Shown: positions 45,080 to 55,548 of the stretch, in pieces | Layout of the letters: every line of letters begins with the position of its first letter | Numbering within the stretch: position 1 is the stretch's first letter | Assembly (NCBI RefSeq): GCF_010093535.1 | Contig: NW_022985168.1 | Location: forward strand, 878,752-942,751 | Reading direction: 5' to 3' | DNA from: Lindgomyces ingoldianus | Taxonomy: Eukaryota; Ascomycota; Dothideomycetes; Pleosporales; Lindgomycetaceae | DNA length: 64,000 nucleotides | The notes under the pieces: generated by a model | What the model was told of the DNA's origin: nothing | Databases searched by the model: none | The model's input: the letters and a program-made list of their open reading frames with translations, nothing else | Made by a program: the position numbers and the translations under genes

Positions 45080-45480
45080 AGATGTGTCCCTATAGCGCTT
45101 GCTATTTAAGCAGGTCCTTTTATGTAATGTCCTTATTGTTAGACAAGTGTGTAGAGTGTGTGCAAAAGAGTAGTTATTATAACACCTTTATGTCTAACAC
45201 AGCTTAGAATTGTTTAGAGCAGGAGCATAAAAAGCTTCTAGCTAAAGTAGAGGCAATTTAAGAAAATAAGATACATAAAAAAGAAAAGTTTTTAAAAAAA
45301 ATAGTAAAAGTCTCTTACGCGTCTTAAGTTTTTTAACACTTGTTAGAAAAAAGCTTATAAATAGTTAAAAGTATTAAAGAATTAAAGAGTAAAGTATTTA
45401 AAAAAAGACTTTTTATCCTTAGATAAGCTTAAAGCGCTTAAGGTAAAAGTAGCAGGTCTTCCTTCTTCTTAACCTATGTT
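45080..45480 (+). pseudogene. Antisense reading frame with CxxC and coiled coil in the GypC 3' region
   Basis: On the plus strand, opposite to pol, one frame reads DKCVECV followed by about 15 residues and then NTAxNCLEQEHKKLLAKVEAI, and later FLKKIVKV and KSIKELKSKVF. With Gln/Trp stops restored it would be a Cys-containing head and a long coiled coil. I know of similar small Cys-rich coiled-coil frames in fungal repeats but cannot name a function. It lies between the 3' LTR and the integrase relic. Start and end are approximate. Confidence 0.4.
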
Positions 45481-45899
45481 AAAGGGTTGTAAACTTTCTA
45501 CATTGCAGCTAGCTAATGCTGCTGCAGTTTTAACTAATAGTAATGTTTTCTAGTTTAGAGAACTTTCTCCTAGGTAGTTTTATTTAGAAAGGACTTTAAG
45601 TATGTATAAAAGGCTTAAGAAGCGCTTAATAAGTTTTTTATAAGTTTTTAAGTATTTTTACTAGTAAGCTATTCTTTCTATTTTACTAAGTACTTATTAC
45701 TTTAATAGTCTAAGATTTGTTTTACTTTATATTCCTTTTCTTCTTCTTTTTATCTAGTAGTGGCTAGTAGAATAGTTTTAGGCGCAAGTTTAAGCTTAGA
45801 GATGTAGAACTAGAAGTGTATTTACATTTCTTTTAGTAACTTAAGTTTGCAGATGCTAGGGCGTGTTTATATAACTTTATAAAGTTCTATGTGCTTTTT

Positions 45900-46960
45900 A
45901 GCTAGCTTTTTAGAGGGTCTAGGTGTTTTAAAATTTTTTATGTCTAAATACACATAATTATTAAAGTGTATTTTTAGTGCTAGTTGCGTTTTTTAGTTTA
46001 CTACTTTTTTTTATAGCTTCTTACACTAACTACGCTTTTTTAGAGAGTTTTTAATATAGTTCTAGAAGTTTAGTTATTTAGTTTATAGCTTTTAAAGGGT
46101 TAGTTAGTTATAAGCTATAAAGCTTATAGTATAAAAAGTATCTAAAGTTAGCTTTAAATAGAGTTTCTCTAGTTATAGCTAATTCTATAGTGTTAATAGC
46201 AAATTGTGCTATAAGTAGCTATTCTGCCTAGTTGCTTTATTTATAAGACATATATTTACATAGATACTTTTCTACTTTTATGTTTACTCTTTTTATTTGC
46301 TTGTCTATTTATAGGTAATAGGCAGTAGAGAGTTTATAGTTAATTTCTAAGTGCTTAACTATAGCTGCCTAAAATTTGCTTATAAATAGTTTATTATAGT
46401 TAGAGATAATAATCTTAGAGTAGCTATAAGTAGCTAAGATATTCTTTTTTAGTTTAAATATAAATTTTTTAGCTGTAATAGTTTTTTCTAAGGGCTATAA
46501 GTAGATAAATTTAGTAGTTTTGTTAATAACTTATGTAATTATGTTATAAAGCCTTTCTATACTAGGTTTTTATAATAGTAGTAATCTAGTAATAAAATCT
46601 ATAGTTATTATAGTCTATAGTTAACTTAGCGCTGTAATTAGTTAGAGCAGTCTATAAGGTTTATGTTGTTATAGATTATTTTTGTTGCAAATATTACATT
46701 CCTGTAGAACTTTAGTATATAGGTGTTTTAATTAAGGTACTTTTTAAGGTATAGTGTTTTTAATCTTCTTTTATAGTAATCTTATGCCTAGGTGTTTAAA
46801 CATAGAAGCTTTATAATATTTTTTTATTAAGTTCTTCTATTCTTATTTAACTATTATAAGGGAACATAGTAGTTTTTTTTAGTTTAGTCTTTTATAAATT
46901 AGTCTTTCTAAAGTTTCTTTAAAAATTATAAATTTCTTAGAATTTTTTTTATTCTTTTTA
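45900..46960 (-). pseudogene. GypC integrase, degenerate
   Basis: On the minus strand the HHCC zinc domain ends near 46,660-46,705 with VLQECNICNKNN, a clear Cys-x2-Cys (CxxC-x-NK). The DDE core follows leftwards to about 45,950. The individual catalytic residues were not resolved. Many RIP stops. Confidence 0.72.
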
Positions 46961-46979
46961 AAGTAATTAGCGTGTTAGC

Positions 46980-47480
46980 TTAAAGTGTCTACTTATTAGT
47001 TGCTACTTTCTGCTACATGTTTAATAATAAAATTAAATTAGGCAAGTTTTATAGCCTATTACACATGCATTAGTAAAAGTTTTTTAGTAGTAAGAAAAGT
47101 TATAAGGTTTATATAGTTAGTAAGAATTATAAACTATTAACTAAGGCTTTAAAGTTTAACTTTTTAGTTCCTGCATGCATTAACTATAGCTTTTAGTTCT
47201 TTGTTAGAGATACTATATTTCTATTTTAATAGTGTAAACTTTACTAAGTAGTAAGCTACTAAATGCTATTAATAATTTTTTTATTTTTAAGAAAGTGCTG
47301 CTTTCTTTACTTTTAGAGAAGCATTAGTGTGCACTTTTATTTCTAGTGTAGAGTTGTACATTCTAAGAACAAAGTAGCTTATTATAATCTATCTTAGCTT
47401 TTAGAAAGCTTTTTTTATTTCTATTATCTATTAGAATTTCTAAGTAGCCCTTTCTTTTAAAGTAGCATCTGTAAGAGGTA
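46980..47480 (-). pseudogene. GypC RNase H, degenerate
   Basis: The C-terminal connection at about 46,975-47,010 reads AESSN, then VDTLSxHANY, the RIP form of the Gypsy VADALSRRxDY signature that separates RNase H from integrase. The RNase H domain lies to the right, up to the RT. Confidence 0.7.
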
Positions 47481-47499
47481 GAGCAATTTTTAAGTAATC

Positions 47500-48250
47500 T
47501 TTAATTATTCTTTATACATAGCGAGTAAGACTTAGAAATCCTTTAATTTCTATATAGTGTTAGCTATTTAAGTACTTTATTTACTTTAGTAGGGTCTATT
47601 TTTATTTCTTTTTTATTAATAATAAATCTAAGGTAGTCTATTTTTTATACATTAAATTTATATTTCTTTAGTTATAGATAGAGTCTATACTTTTAGAGTT
47701 TATCTAGCACTAGTTATACTTTATAGTAATAGTCTAGTTTGTCTTTCTTTGTGTATATAAAGATGTTGTCTAGATATACTAAGACAAAGATGTTTAAATA
47801 AGAGTTAAGTGCTATGTTAATTACTCTTTAAAAGGTTATAAAGGTGTTAGTAAGTTTAAATAGTATAATAAAAAGCTTATAAAAAGCTTATACGGTTTTA
47901 AAAGCTATTATTTATTTATATTCTTTTTTTATTCTTTTTTTATTAAATTTATCTTAGATGTTAAACTTAGTAAAGTGCTTAGTTTCTTTTAACTAGTTTA
48001 TAATGTCTTAAATAATAAAAAAAGGAAACTAATTCTTTATAGTGTTATTATTTAAAGTTTTATAGTCTTAATAGACTTTAACTTTTTTATTTTTCTTTCT
48101 TACAAAGACTACTGCTAATGCTATAGGGCTTTTACTTTCTTAGATGTGTCCTCTTACTAGCATGTAGTTTACATATTCTTGTAGCGCTTTTTTCTATACT
48201 GCTGTAAAGAGGCGTAGCTTATAGGTCTTTAACTAGAGGTTAAGTTTAAG
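47500..48250 (-). pseudogene. GypC reverse transcriptase, degenerate
   Basis: The active-site block at 47,745-47,787 reads FVLVYLD(N)IFIYTK on the minus strand, the Gypsy YLDDIFIY box with the second Asp changed to Asn. Upstream RT blocks extend to about 48,250. Orientation and position relative to integrase give the Gypsy order. Confidence 0.85.
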
Positions 48251-50950
48251 ATTAATTACATAGTTCTAAGGCTAATATAGGGGTAATTCTTCTAGATCTT
48301 TAGAGGTTATAAATATGTTCTTATATTCTTAGTATTCTTTTAAGAGTTCTTTTTTAGGTTTTTTTTATAATTTAGTAGATTCTTACTTAGTCTAGATCTT
48401 TTTTTTTTAAATTTTTTAAAGAAGATTTTTTTTAAGTTTTTTCTTTATTATTTAGATAGTGTGTGCTTTTAGTTTTTAGTAAGGGAACCTTTTAACCTTC
48501 TGTCTTACTAGGTTATTTTTTAGGTGTTTTATTTTTACTTCTACTATTATAGTTTTCTAGTTTATCTTAGGGTTATGTTAATAAAGCTAGTTATATTCTA
48601 GTATAATTTAGTATTTGCCTTTTAGTAGTAGTATGCTTAGGGATATTTAGTTAGTTGTTATGTTACTTTTTAAAGTTAATTTCTTAGTTTCTAGTTAAAT
48701 TTTTCCTTTGCTATATTTAATTAAAGATGTGTCTGCTAGGGATACTTAAAAGGGTTACTTTTTTATTTAATATAGTATTTTATAATCCTTAACCTACTTA
48801 GAGTTAATTGCTGTAAACGTGCATCTACCATTAATTAGTGTAAGGCCTTTACATACTATTTCTTTAGGAAATTTAAGTGTGCAGTTAGCTGTTAGGCTTC
48901 TTTTTAGTTCTTATCCTACTGCTACTAAGACTTTTATCTTGTAGTAGACCTTATTGTAGTCTATACTAGGGTTGTCTTTTTTAATGTTTAGAAGACTATG
49001 TATTTATTTGTCTGCTTTAATAGCTATAATTTTAAATTACTAATAATCTTTTATTATATAGTTGTTTACTAGGCAGTTAATGCTTTCTACCTTATAGTAG
49101 TATAGGAGCTAATTATTCTATTAATTAGCTTTCTATTAGAAATAGTAGAAGGCATAGTTAGGGGTGTTTTTACATTTAGTCTAGGGTTTTCTTTTATAGG
49201 GTGGACCTGTGCTGCAGTGCTAACAGTTTAGCATTTTACATGTTATAGCTAATTTTGTTAAGGTGTCTGTAAACTTATTGCTTTCTTATGCGCCTATTAG
49301 CTACTAGCTAGCCCTGTGCTTAGTTAGCTAGTGTTAAGTGCAATATTTATTTATGTAGAGATACTAGGTAAATAGGCATTATTTAAGATTAGTGCAGACT
49401 AGTATAGGTTATACTTAGGCCTATTAAGGGTACTTCTTTATTCTAATTATCTGTAGGGGATAATTCTTATATTTATAATAGTAGGCGTTATGCTTTTTAC
49501 TTCTGCATAGAATATAGTATCTGTGGATTTGTTGTAGCTCTAGCTCTTTTCTTGTTACTGCTAGTGCTAGAGGTGGTGTATCTAGTTACTCTTCTAATAG
49601 GGCTAGAGTTTGTAAAGGTGTTAGGTGCTAGTTAAGGCCTATTTCTTTTACTAAGATCTTTTTAAAAAAAAATTATTATTTTTATTTATTTAAAATGTTG
49701 TAGTAGACTATAGCAATCTTTTTTATAACTTTATAAGTATTATAGTTATTATTAAGGATTACTTTATAAAGTCCTATCTTATAAAGGTTATAGTTATAGA
49801 ATTCTTTACATTTCTAGTAGTTTTCTTACTTAAACTATTACTTAAGTTTTTTTAGTAAAATTCTTAATCTGCTTTATTTAAAAGAGTATTATTATTTTTA
49901 TTTACATTTTTAACATAGTTAGCTACTTATGTTAGATGTTGCTATTCTTCTAGAACTGCAGCTTGTTTAATAGCTCTAGAGATACTGTCTCCTTCCTAGA
50001 CCTTTACCTTCTAATAGTCTACTAGATAGTTAGAGGATTTGTAGTTATCTCTACATCTTTAGTAGAGTTGTTTGTTAAGCCTGTTGTGTATTTCTTTATA
50101 TGTTAGGCCTTTGTTAATATACATAGCTTTTATAGTTAACCTGCTATTTTTATTCTTTAGTTATTTAGAGTCTAAACATTTCTAATAAAAGTAGCCTACT
50201 TTTTTATAGTTAAGGTATGCCTTTTTTTAAAGCTATTTTTTCTATTCTTTATTTAAGGGTGGCTTTACACTTTTAAAGAGACTGCTCTTTTTCTTAGAGA
50301 AGCTACGCGTATGCTTAGCATAGCTAAAGTCTATAAGTTTGCTATTAAACTGTAGAGTTTTCTTTTTCTTTTAAAACTAGTTAGGTTTTAAAGTTGTCTT
50401 AACTATTTTTTTTTCTTTTTACATTACTTAGCATGTCTTTTATTATAGGTAAGCACTTTTTAAACATAATTTTTAAAGCTTTTAAGCTTTCTTATATAAG
50501 TAAATTTATTTTTAATTATGTCTAAAAGCCTTTTATAAAACATTTATCTTATTACTTTTTTATTAGTCTATCTATAGACAGCTAGCAGCTCTCTAAAGTA
50601 GGCTGCATAATATTAAACAGTACTGCCTCTTTATTAAAAAGTGTTTATTTTATTAACTGCTTGCTTTTCTTTATTAACTAACTTATAAATTATAGTTAAG
50701 GCTGCTTTAAATAAGTTAAGGTTCTTAAAGACTTTTTATATTTCTAGTAGTAAAGGTTTACTATTTGCTTTATAGTTTATCTAGTTATTAGTGTAAGGTT
50801 AAAACTAAATAGTAGGCAATCTTTCTAAGTATAGGCTTATTTATAAAATTATTTCTTTATCTATTTTAAAGGCACCTTTATTATATTATATGTAGAGGTA
50901 GCATTTTGTAAAAAAAGGTTTTAAGTCTTTAGCAAAGCTAACATACTATA
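48251..50950 (-). pseudogene. GypC protease and gag region, degenerate
   Basis: By position, this minus-strand stretch should hold protease and gag. No signature is secure. A TGC/TGT-rich patch near 49,205-49,250 may be the remains of a zinc knuckle. The gag start and leader continue at 53,566-53,843 after the inserted elements. Confidence 0.5.
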
Positions 50951-52236
50951 ACAGTTCATAAATGAATGCATAAGCGGAGCTTGTTTTAAGTCACTTATTA
51001 AACTCTTTCTAGAGAAGAAGACTGCATTAGAAGAAGCCTATAGAAGAAGACTATAAGCAGAGCAGATAATAAAAGGTAGTCTGCAGACTAAAACCTATAA
51101 ACTATATTCCTATAAATTCTACACAAAGACCTATATACCTATAAATGCTATGCAAGAGAACACCTCTTAGTAGGTCTGTCCACGCAAGTACTTATTAGCA
51201 AAGTTAAAGTACTAGCTAAAATCCTAAGTAATGCAAATAACAAGCTGCACATCTTAAGCCTAGATAGTGATGCGCTTGCCATAGATAGCAGCTAGCTAAG
51301 TGCTTATAAATTAATAAGTCTAATACCTTGTCTAATACTAATACATTAGCACTTACATTCTATTAAAGTTATAATAAAGGACTTAGCAGTTGTTTATAAT
51401 GCATAAAGTGCCTACTTACTCTAGCAGAGAGGTTTATTATATTAACATGTACACATGCTAGTAGTTGCTCTTTAGTAGTAGTTAACTTAGAAAGGTTTAG
51501 TAAAGGGCTAAAATTAAAGTTATTTGCGTCTTTTTAAAGTAGAATAAATTTCTTCTTATGTCTATATTTAAGCAAATTAGTAGCGCACTTCTTGCAAGTA
51601 CCCTATTAATTTAATTCTATGTTAAACTACTTTTAATTACAGGTAGTGCATGTATCTAACTTAATATTAAGTAGACCCTTATAGAAGTTATTAATATAGC
51701 CCTTATTAACTTCTAGTATAGCCTAGTCTTTAAGGAATTTAACATTGTTAAAATTTATAGGTACAGGTGTAGATAGAAAATTATACACACAGCGCTTAGT
51801 GTTTAGAAAGATATCTATGTTAATGTCCTTATCTAAACTGTTGCTAAGGTTGTTTTTATTTATACCTGCTCTCTGCACCTAAGAGGGTGTAGACTAAAAC
51901 CTTCCCTATGTTAACAGTAGCTTTTAGGTACATTATGTACTTAAACTAATTAGAGTAAATAGCACAGGTAGTATATTAAAGAGGTTGCCTAATAAGCTAG
52001 GGATTTTATATTAGGGAAATTGTTAAGGCGTCTGTTGTGTAGAAATGTTGCAAAAAAGGGAGCTTAATAGGCTAAAGTTTATAAAAGGTAATACGTGTAC
52101 TAGTTTCTTATTTATAGTATAAACGTTAACCTTACTCTTTAATTAGTAACACTTTTAACATAAAGTCTTCTACCTGCTATTTCCTTTAAACGTGTTATTT
52201 GCCTAGTCTAATAGCGTAGAACAATAACAACATAGG
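50951..52236 (-). pseudogene. Helitron protein fragment, N-terminal part, degenerate
   Basis: On the minus strand, two Cys pairs (CTTC near 51,641-51,660 and CKKC near 51,576-51,600) are followed by NNFNFSPL, then LTTTxEQLLACVH at about 51,441-51,490. This matches the zinc-finger and Helitron_like_N pattern, NNMDPG..P..LP.LTxxEExLIARVH, found at the start of fungal RepHel proteins. The replication-initiator and helicase parts are missing, so this is a truncated copy sitting in the GypC gag region. At the left edge, agcggagcttg (50,973-50,983) resembles the Helitron-type end at 53,192. Confidence 0.6.
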
Positions 52237-52532
52237 GGTACTGTAAGGACGGAGCTCTGTACCACTACGCCAATACAACCAAAAAGGTGCGAATAATCAA
52301 CCAACAGTTAATTATTGCGTACAGAATAGTATATATACCCGTCGCACGTAAGCACCATCTCGGCCTTACAGTTACTGTAAGGACGGAGCTCCGTACCACT
52401 GCGCCAATACAACCAAAAAGGTGCGAATAATTAACCAACAGTTAATCTTGCGTACAGAATAGTATATATACCCGTCGCACGTAAGCACCATCTCGGCCTT
52501 ACACGTAAGCGCCATCCTGGCCTTACAGGTAC
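52237..52532. repeat. LTR dimer of about 128-bp units, single outer TSD ggtac
   Basis: Unit 1 (52,242-52,370) and unit 2 (52,376-52,503) both start tgtaaggacggagct and end tctcggccttaca, separated by gttac. A further 24 bp (cgtaagcgccatcctggcct, then taca) repeat the unit's end. The whole 286-bp insert is flanked by ggtac at 52,237-52,241 and 52,528-52,532. It looks like a tiny LTR element (TRIM-like) or a tandem LTR recombinant. Unit 2 is slightly cleaner than unit 1. Confidence 0.8.
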
Positions 52533-53211
52533 TAGAGGAGACGACGGCGGGATATAGGGTTGTAGTCTGTTATTTGCGACATATGTGATATTAGCAAGAG
52601 CGCGCCTCTTAGCTGGCGGTGGAGGTATAGGGCTGCCCTGGGTAGGGCGCTTCCTTGCCTGGATTTGTGTATTGCAGGGTGTCACGGTTAACTTGGACAT
52701 GCCTCGGACTCTCCCCGGAGAGCCCGAGGCCCGGCCTTGGGCACATGACGTCCCGTCACGTGCCCCAGCACATATATATATATACCCTCTCACGAACCCC
52801 TGAGTCTCCTCAAGGATCCGTCTATCAATACTATCCTGTACCCCCTTCTGCGCTTCACGCTTCCTGCTTCACAGTGCTCTCACACAGGGCGCACATTAAA
52901 CCTTCCATCGGAGGAACGTCCTGTCTCTCTGTGGATCTATAGGGTGATGACAATTATCGCAGAGTGGGGGAGGTTTATTAGCGTTGAATAGCAGAGGTAC
53001 CATGTTGTGGGTTGTAGCAGGAGGTATTAGACAGGTATTAGACAACACGCGCAGCAAGGTTTTGGTTTTCGCGCAGGAAATAATTATCCGAGGATCTGCC
53101 GTTTTTATGCTTACGTGAGCCTAAAAAGGCTGAAAGCAGTAATTCTTAGCTGCCAAGCCCTAACTGAAGAAAACCAAAGTCCACAGAAAGGAGCGGAGCA
53201 AGCTCCGCTAA
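52533..53211 (+). mobile_element. GC-normal patch ending in a Helitron-like 3' terminus
   Basis: About 680 bp with normal base composition and intact CpG, in sharp contrast to both sides. It holds a TATA-like run, catatatatatataccc, near 52,772-52,787, preceded by cacgtgcccc. A segment from tgtcacgg (52,678) to gatgaca (52,950) has LTR-like ends but no matching flanks. The right end is a perfect hairpin, agcggagc-aa-gctccgct (53,192-53,209), followed by CTAA then T, the form of a Helitron 3' end. Open frames on both strands lack any family resemblance. The left boundary is uncertain. Confidence 0.5.
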
Positions 53212-53238
53212 TTAAATGCTTTAAAGAGAGCTAGGTAG

Positions 53239-53565
53239 AAAGTTGTAACGATTCTCATGAATCGTTCCATCTCGGGTCGCCCGGAACCTATCCGAAGGGT
53301 CTCCGTATCGGCTCCGACCCTGGCTCGACCCTGACTCGACCTGGCCCCGACTCTGCCCTGCCCCCTGCTGTTACCCCTATTCCCTTATGTATTTAGTCGC
53401 ACCTCGCCCCGTAGCTAGCTCGGTAGTTTTCTGATATCCTACGTACAAGGCCTATAGGTGTCATTAGTATTCCCAGGTCTCTGAGTCCCCACGCACTCCC
53501 ATATGCCTCTGAGTGGATTCATACCGCATTCGGACCCATTGTCTTGCCTGCGCCGTTACAAAAGT
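53239..53565 (+). repeat. Solo GypB LTR (317 bp), TSD aaagt
   Basis: The insert 53,244-53,560 starts tgtaacgattctcatgaatc and ends tgcgccgttaca, flanked by aaagt on both sides. It is longer than the other GypB LTRs because a cctgactcgac-type motif is repeated near 53,325-53,355. Almost no RIP. Confidence 0.92.
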
Positions 53566-53843
53566 CTTTTTAGATTTAATACTAGTTTTTTCTTATATAA
53601 TGTTTCTAAGGTTAGCTATTTTTAGCTAAAGGGCCTAAAGTTAGTAAGTATTTAAAGGCCTTTATTATGCTTATAGCTAGAGGTGTTGTTTAAGTTGTTT
53701 TAACTTGTTTTAGAGATATAGTATTTGCTAATTCTATGCTTCCTTAGTTGCTGTGGGGGTCTGGCTAGTGCTAGCGGCTGAAGCACCTGTTATGCTAATG
53801 TCTAAGGTAGTAGTAGCTATACTTTGCAGGTGGTAGTAATTAC
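53566..53843 (-). other. GypC copy 1 leader and primer-binding region
   Basis: Between the solo GypB LTR and the 5' LTR. Read on the minus strand it starts gtaattactaccacctgc directly after the LTR, matching ttaattactaccctctaac in GypC copy 2, so it is the leader with the primer-binding site. Confidence 0.65.
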
Positions 53844-54444
53844 TGTTACAATTCTTACTCTAGCAAAATAGTGTTTTTAGAAGTACAACAGCCTATAGTA
53901 GTTAGCAGAGAAGGGAAGGACTTAGCTAGATTAGGTGTACAGTCTGTTAAGTAGAGTGTAGGTATAGTAGGGAGGAGAAGGCAGGTTGTAGTTTAGCCTA
54001 GCAGCTGTATAGGGAGCTAGCAAACCTAATCTGTAAGGATAAGAAAGAAGGTATATATAGTGCAAAATATATAAGGCAGTAATGTCCTCTTTATAAAGGT
54101 TTTAATGCCTTTTAGTTTATTAAGTAGGTAAATACTAAATAGTAATTACAACCTTCTAACTATAGTTATAATTAAGACTATATACATAGGGTTTGCATGC
54201 TCTGCATGTTTGCATGCTTGTTCCTTACACAGCCTGCATAGCCTGCAAGCCTGCAAGCCTGCAAACCTGCATTGCTTATTAGATAACGCATTCCGCTAGG
54301 CTTTTGTCTAAAAGCTAGAGCTATTCCTTATCCGTCCTGTCACGTGATCTATTTAACGTGGGGTTAAGCTTTTTCCATCTAACGTTGTTGAGGCTGTGTG
54401 GGACAGCTGATTAGGTCATTACAGTCTGTCTGTTGGCTGTAACA
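53844..54444 (-). repeat. GypC copy 1 5' LTR (601 bp)
   Basis: The inner left end is mutated (tgttacaattcttactctag) and the outer right end is clean (ggctgtgtgggacagctg ... ttggctgtaaca). The mirror pattern of its partner. Confidence 0.92.
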
Positions 54445-54449
54445 CAGTT

Positions 54450-55548
54450 AAATAAGCTTTATTTTTAACTATTAAGGTTTTTTTTACTTAAATTTACTTT
54501 TTTTTATGTAATCTATGTTGCGTGGCAGCTTTATTTACTGCTTAAAGCTTTATAATCTTTTTTTATGCTAACACTAGCTTATGTGTAATAATTACTGCCC
54601 TCTTTAAACTCTTTTTAAAGGCCTCTACTATAAATATTAGTAAGCTATTTATATACTTTTAAATTCTTACTTTTATAAGCATTAATTATAACTTAAATTT
54701 AAAAGTATTACTTAGAGTTTACAACTGCTAAAGCTTATTATTAATAAGTAGTAGTAGTAATAAAGTACATAACTAAATGTTAAAGGCTATTTTAACCTAT
54801 TCTAGGTTAAATAGAACTAAACTAGTGCTTTAAAACTCTTTTTAAATATTACTAAAAGTAATTACTATATTATAGGTGTGTATAAAGCATAGTAGAAACT
54901 TAAGTTTTATAATATAAGTAATTTAGTTATATATAAGATCTTTAGCTTAGCACTTATACACTTTTTTAAAAAGAGCAAAACAACTTACATTAAAAGGCTA
55001 TAAAAAGTGTAATAAGTATAAAAGTATATAAATAGTAATAATTTTATTCTTCTTATAATACTACTAGAAATTAAGTAAGTTATAGCTTTTATAGCTATTA
55101 ATAATAAAAAGCTAATAAGCGCTTATAACCTTTTTTTTATATGCTTATTAAAGTGCTTTAACTACTACAGCTTAAGCCTATTTATTATTTAGCTATTTTT
55201 AAAGACTATAATAACCTAGTTCTAAAGTAGATTCTTTTTTTATACTAGGTAAAAAGGTAATAGTAGCTTTTAAAGATAATAAAAAGTAAAATAGCCTACT
55301 TTATTATATTAATGCTTTAAATAACTATTATCTACTTTTTATTACTTTACTATATTACTTTTAGCTATCTTAATTTTTTTAAAGCTATAATAACTACTCT
55401 AGTTAATATCTAGCTTATTATAAAGCTTAACTTATTAAAGTTATATATGTCTTTATTTTAGATACTATACTTAGCTTTTATGTTAGCTACTAGGCAAAAC
55501 TAGCTCTAGATAACCTCTAGATTCTTATAAAACACTTTTTTATAATTA
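54450..55548 (-). pseudogene. PogC copy 2 transposase, degenerate
   Basis: The minus strand carries a pogo DDE transposase parallel to PogA read in reverse. The first catalytic block (YNFNK) is at 55,428-55,450 and the second and third blocks lie towards 55,100 and 54,970. The C-terminal part is near 54,550 and beyond the GypC insertion at 44,000-44,277. The N-terminal part is cut off at 55,548. Inactive. Confidence 0.7.

Larger units (their letters stand above)
44278..54444 (-). mobile_element. GypC copy 1, complete Ty3/Gypsy retrotransposon with several insertions
   Basis: LTRs at 44,278-44,870 (593 bp) and 53,844-54,444 (601 bp), with duplication cagtt (44,273-44,277 and 54,445-54,449). 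The RT, RNase H and integrase relics read on the minus strand, so the right LTR is the 5' LTR. The gag side is broken by a Helitron fragment, an LTR dimer, a GC-normal patch and a solo GypB LTR (about 50,951-53,565). Confidence 0.93.
43986..55548 (-). mobile_element. PogC copy 2, pogo-like transposon, split by GypC copy 1 and truncated at its right side
   Basis: The left end has the PogC terminal repeat (gtacctaacgggttggctgg) with an inner duplication of about 19 bp (acgggttggctggccac then acgggttagccggctac). The body continues to 44,277 and resumes at 54,445 after GypC, where the uninterrupted form is seen in PogC copy 1 near 27,452. It ends at 55,548, where the hairpin terminus of unit H begins; the right terminal repeat is not in the window. 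Confidence 0.82.

Noticed and set aside
52431..52942. Three open frames of 72-120 codons
   Set aside because: They cross the LTR dimer boundary and the GC-normal patch on opposite strands, with no domain and low-complexity composition.
50973..53209. Single DNA transposon with agcggagcttg inverted ends
   Set aside because: The two ends do look inverted, but no target duplication matches, and the interior contains a complete LTR dimer insertion and strongly different RIP levels, so I treat the ends as separate Helitron-like sites.
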